Source of the DNA: Ruminococcus sp. | GTDB lineage: Bacteria > Bacillota > Clostridia > Oscillospirales > Ruminococcaceae | Length of the DNA: 33,277 nt | Direction of reading: 5' to 3' | Assembly (NCBI GenBank): GCA_019420505.1 | Contig: JAHZHC010000018.1 | Span: 1 to 33,277 of the forward strand | Shown here: one piece after another, positions 31,601 through 33,277 of the stretch | Position numbering within the stretch: the first letter of the stretch is position 1 | How the letters are laid out: each line of letters opens with the position of its first letter | Notes under the pieces: generated by a model | Databases searched by the model: none | What the model was told of the DNA's origin: nothing | The model's input: only the letters and a program-made list of their open reading frames with translations | Program-made: the position numbers and the translations under genes

Positions 31601-31606
31601 TATAAT
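31578..31606 (+). promoter_or_regulatory. Promoter of the small XRE gene
   Basis: TTGATT (31578-31583), 17 bp, TATAAT (31601-31606), about 90 bp ahead of the ATG. Confidence 0.75.
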
Positions 31607-31698
31607 TAGAATAGATAAAAATCGTCTTTTATTATTTAAAATCAAATAATAATATTTTTTATGATTTAGCAAAGTATAATTTATAAGGGGAGATACTA

Positions 31699-31926
31699 AT
31701 GCTGGACATGATTGAAACAGGAAAAAGATTAGCTAAATTCCGACGCAAAGCAAACCTGACTCAAATGGAAGTCGCTGAAAAGCTTGGTATCAGCTTTCAG
31801 GCTGTGAGTTATTGGGAAAGAGGCAAGACCATGCCTGATATAACGAACTTGGTTGAAATAGCAGACTTGTATGATGTAAGTATTGATGATATTCTCAATA
31901 TAAAACATCACACAAAACAAGCTTAA
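31699..31926 (+). CDS. Small XRE-family transcriptional regulator
   Basis: A 75-residue stand-alone helix-turn-helix protein: RLAKFRRKANLTQMEVAEKL, then FQAVSYWERGKTMPDITNLV and YDVSIDDIL, the full XRE/Cro fold and little else. The ribosome site AAGGGGAG lies six bases ahead of the ATG. The 10-bp dyad over its promoter suggests it represses itself. It has its own promoter and terminator. Neighbouring targets, the peptide gene or the metal exporter, are possible but not shown. Confidence 0.85.
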   Translation: MLDMIETGKRLAKFRRKANLTQMEVAEKLGISFQAVSYWERGKTMPDITNLVEIADLYDVSIDDILNIKHHTKQA

Positions 31927-31966
31927 ATTTCTTACTACATAATTAAAATATATAAAGACTATTATC

Positions 31967-31998
31967 ACAGGATCGTTTTATAAACAGTCCTGTTTTTT
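31967..31998 (+). terminator. Terminator of the small XRE gene
   Basis: ACAGGA-(15 nt)-TCCTGT followed by TTTTTAG. Confidence 0.7.
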
Positions 31999-32070
31999 AG
32001 TAAAATTTCTTTGTATATATTTCTGAATTAAATAAAGTTAAATAATTTCAAACATTTTTTATAAATCATC

Positions 32071-32098
32071 TTGACTTTTTATAAATTTATAGTATAAT
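32071..32098 (+). promoter_or_regulatory. Promoter of the ArsP_2-type exporter gene
   Basis: TTGACT (32071-32076), 16 bp, TATAAT (32093-32098), 34 bp ahead of the ATG. Confidence 0.75.
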
Positions 32099-32132
32099 AA
32101 ATTAATTACCGAAAATAAAATAGGAGATTAAA

Positions 32133-32981
32133 ATGACGGAAACTTTACTGGATATTTTTTTTGACGCTTTGCTGGATACTCTTAAAGTGCTTCCCTTTTT
32201 ACTTGGCGTTTATATTTTAATAGAATACATAGAACATCGTTCATCTGAAAAGCTGGGAAAAGCGCTTTATAAAATGGGACCCTTCGGAGCTGTTGGCGGT
32301 GCTTTTTTAGGAGCTATTCCCCAATGTGGTTTTTCTGTTGTAGCTTCCAATCTATTTGCGGGGCGTCTTATTTCTATGGGTACGTTGGTAGCGGTGTTTA
32401 TTTCTACAAGTGATGAAGCAATACCCCTGCTGATCTCAAATACCGAAAGCATAGGCTCCTTATGGCAGCTGATACTTATTAAAGTAGGAATAGCTATAAC
32501 AGCAGGAATTATTGTAGATATTACGGCAAAGGCATTAAAGCTTACCCGTGATGAAGAGCCATTCAAAGAGCTTTGCTCCCACTGTGACTGTGAACACCAT
32601 GGAATTTTACATTCGGCAATTCATCACACCTTAGAGATTATATTATTTATTTTTATAGTAAACCTACTTCTTAACGGATTTATGGAATTTGCGGGAAAAG
32701 AAACTGCTTCAAGGCTGCTTATGACCAATTCTGTTTTTCAGCCGTTAATAGCAGGAATAATCGGATTCATTCCTAACTGTGCAGCATCAGTGGTGCTTAC
32801 ACAGCTATATATAAGCGGTGTTCTTTCATTTGGTTCAGTGATAGCCGGGCTGACTACCGGAGCCGGTGTCGGACTTGTGGTGCTTTTTAAAATGAACAAG
32901 CACGTTAAGCAAAACCTTTTAATTATGGGCATCATTTATGCTGTAGGCACAATTTCAGGATTGATTATAAATACTATATAA
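32133..32981 (+). CDS. ArsP_2-family putative metal exporter (manganese transporter-like)
   Basis: A 282-residue polytopic membrane protein with about eight to ten hydrophobic helices. I assign it to the putative heavy-metal exporter family often annotated as a putative manganese transporter, from two related half-repeats: GAFLGAIPQCGFSVVASNLF and GIIGFIPNCAASVVLTQLYI. Each has a P-x-C in a helix. A Cys/His-rich cytoplasmic loop (CSHCDCEHHGILHSAIHHT) in the middle looks like a metal-binding segment. AGGAG precedes the ATG. It is a single gene with its own promoter and terminator. Substrate is inferred from the family, not shown. Confidence 0.82.
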   Translation: MTETLLDIFFDALLDTLKVLPFLLGVYILIEYIEHRSSEKLGKALYKMGPFGAVGGAFLGAIPQCGFSVVASNLFAGRLISMGTLVAVFISTSDEAIPLLISNTESIGSLWQLILIKVGIAITAGIIVDITAKALKLTRDEEPFKELCSHCDCEHHGILHSAIHHTLEIILFIFIVNLLLNGFMEFAGKETASRLLMTNSVFQPLIAGIIGFIPNCAASVVLTQLYISGVLSFGSVIAGLTTGAGVGLVVLFKMNKHVKQNLLIMGIIYAVGTISGLIINTI

Positions 32982-32984
32982 TTA

Positions 32985-33011
32985 AAATCGGGGAAATTCC
33001 CCGATTTTTTT
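32985..33011 (+). terminator. Terminator of the exporter gene
   Basis: AAATCGGGG-AAATT-CCCCGATTT followed by TTTT; a 9-bp perfect stem just past the stop. Confidence 0.9.
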
Positions 33012-33017
33012 GTACAA

Positions 33018-33053
33018 CAAAAAATATCCGTTATCACTTTGTGATAACGGATA
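33018..33053 (-). terminator. Terminator of the tRNA cluster
   Basis: ATATCCGTTATCAC-TTT-GTGATAACGGATAT, a 14-bp perfect stem. On the minus strand it is followed by TTTTTTG and lies 5 bp after the CCA end of tRNA-Gly. Confidence 0.88.
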
Positions 33054-33058
33054 TCAAC

Positions 33059-33134
33059 TGGAGCGGATTACGAGGCTCGAACTCGCTACCTCCACCTTGG
33101 CAAGGTGGCGCTCTACCAGATGAGCTAAATCCGC
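33059..33134 (-). tRNA. tRNA-Gly(GCC)
   Basis: A complete cloverleaf on the minus strand: acceptor GCGGATT/AATCCGC, D-arm AGCTCATCTGGTAGAGC, anticodon loop CTTGCCA with GCC, T-arm with GTTCGAG, discriminator T and encoded CCA (33059-33061). Confidence 0.95.
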
Positions 33135-33140
33135 AATAAT

Positions 33141-33216
33141 TGGTGCCTCCGGACGGAATCGAACCATCGACACGGGGATTTTCAGTCCCCTGCTCTACCT
33201 ACTGAGCTACAGAGGC
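33141..33216 (-). tRNA. tRNA-Phe(GAA)
   Basis: A complete cloverleaf on the minus strand: acceptor GCCTCTG/CGGAGGC, D-arm AGCTCAGTAGGTAGAGC, anticodon loop CTGAAAA with GAA, T-loop TTCGATT, discriminator A and encoded CCA (33141-33143). It lies 6 bp from tRNA-Gly. Confidence 0.95.
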
Positions 33217-33222
33217 AACAAT

Positions 33223-33277
33223 TGGCGACCTGAATGGGGCTCGAACCCACGACCTCTAGCGTGACAGGCTAGCGTTC
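33223..33277 (-). tRNA. tRNA-Asp(GTC), 5' end outside the window
   Basis: The 3' two thirds are present: anticodon stem-loop CTAGC-CTGTCAC-GCTAG with anticodon GTC, T-arm GTGGGTTCGAGCCCCAT, discriminator G as expected for Asp, and encoded CCA at 33223-33225. The D-arm and 5' acceptor strand lie beyond the window edge. Confidence 0.9.

Overview
The window is a piece of chromosome from a low-GC, Gram-positive Clostridia-type bacterium, most likely Oscillospiraceae and close to Ruminococcus. The grounds are the AT-rich intergenic DNA, strong Shine-Dalgarno sites with frequent TTG and GTG starts, a T-box leader on the cysteine genes, a NiCo riboswitch, and gene families typical of that group. The genus is inference. 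Most of the window is ordinary housekeeping chromosome. I see no phage, insertion sequence with a transposase, or CRISPR array.

Layout. 1-597 holds copies of an intergenic repeat family, including two 96-bp tandem units, and no gene. 598-4030 (minus) is a T-box controlled cysteine operon, cysE-cysS-cyclophilin-like protein; a probable intergenic repeat lies between its promoter and the T-box. 4070-6060 (minus) is pgsA and rimO. 6169-7268 (plus) is a NiCo riboswitch driving a cation diffusion facilitator. 7371-9261 (minus) is recA-recX. 9291-14913 (minus) is one overlapping operon: VCBS-like lipoprotein, response regulator, sensor kinase, YqhQ-like DUF1385 membrane protein and prmC. 14987-16561 (minus) is citrate synthase with a long leader, followed by a YfcE-type phosphoesterase.

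17244-18387 (plus) is a compact three-gene cluster of unknown function. 18469-20612 (plus) holds a DUF5662 protein, a Bax inhibitor-1/YccA-like membrane protein and endonuclease III. 20613-21068 is non-coding, with a 13-bp inverted repeat closing a foldable segment. 21069-24935 (minus) is the lower-glycolysis operon pgk-tpiA-gpmI. 24995-27593 (minus) is an operon of pyridoxal kinase-like, trmL, degV-family and a small membrane protein. Its leader has two overlapping hairpins, one of which covers the ribosome binding site.

27609-32981 is the most accessory part. It holds a membrane-anchored XRE regulator with its own dyad-promoter, a secreted 811-residue protein with five near-identical beta-rich modules, a 39-residue acidic peptide gene in the same transcript, a small XRE regulator with a promoter dyad, and an ArsP_2-type metal exporter. 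The window ends in a minus-strand tRNA cluster: Gly(GCC), Phe(GAA) and a truncated Asp(GTC).

I did not find a clearly new multi-gene defence or catalytic system. The best candidates for new biology are the modular secreted protein with its companion peptide, the three-gene small-protein cluster, the pyridoxal-kinase leader, the structured element at 20800-20917, and the cyclophilin-like protein lacking the usual catalytic residues.
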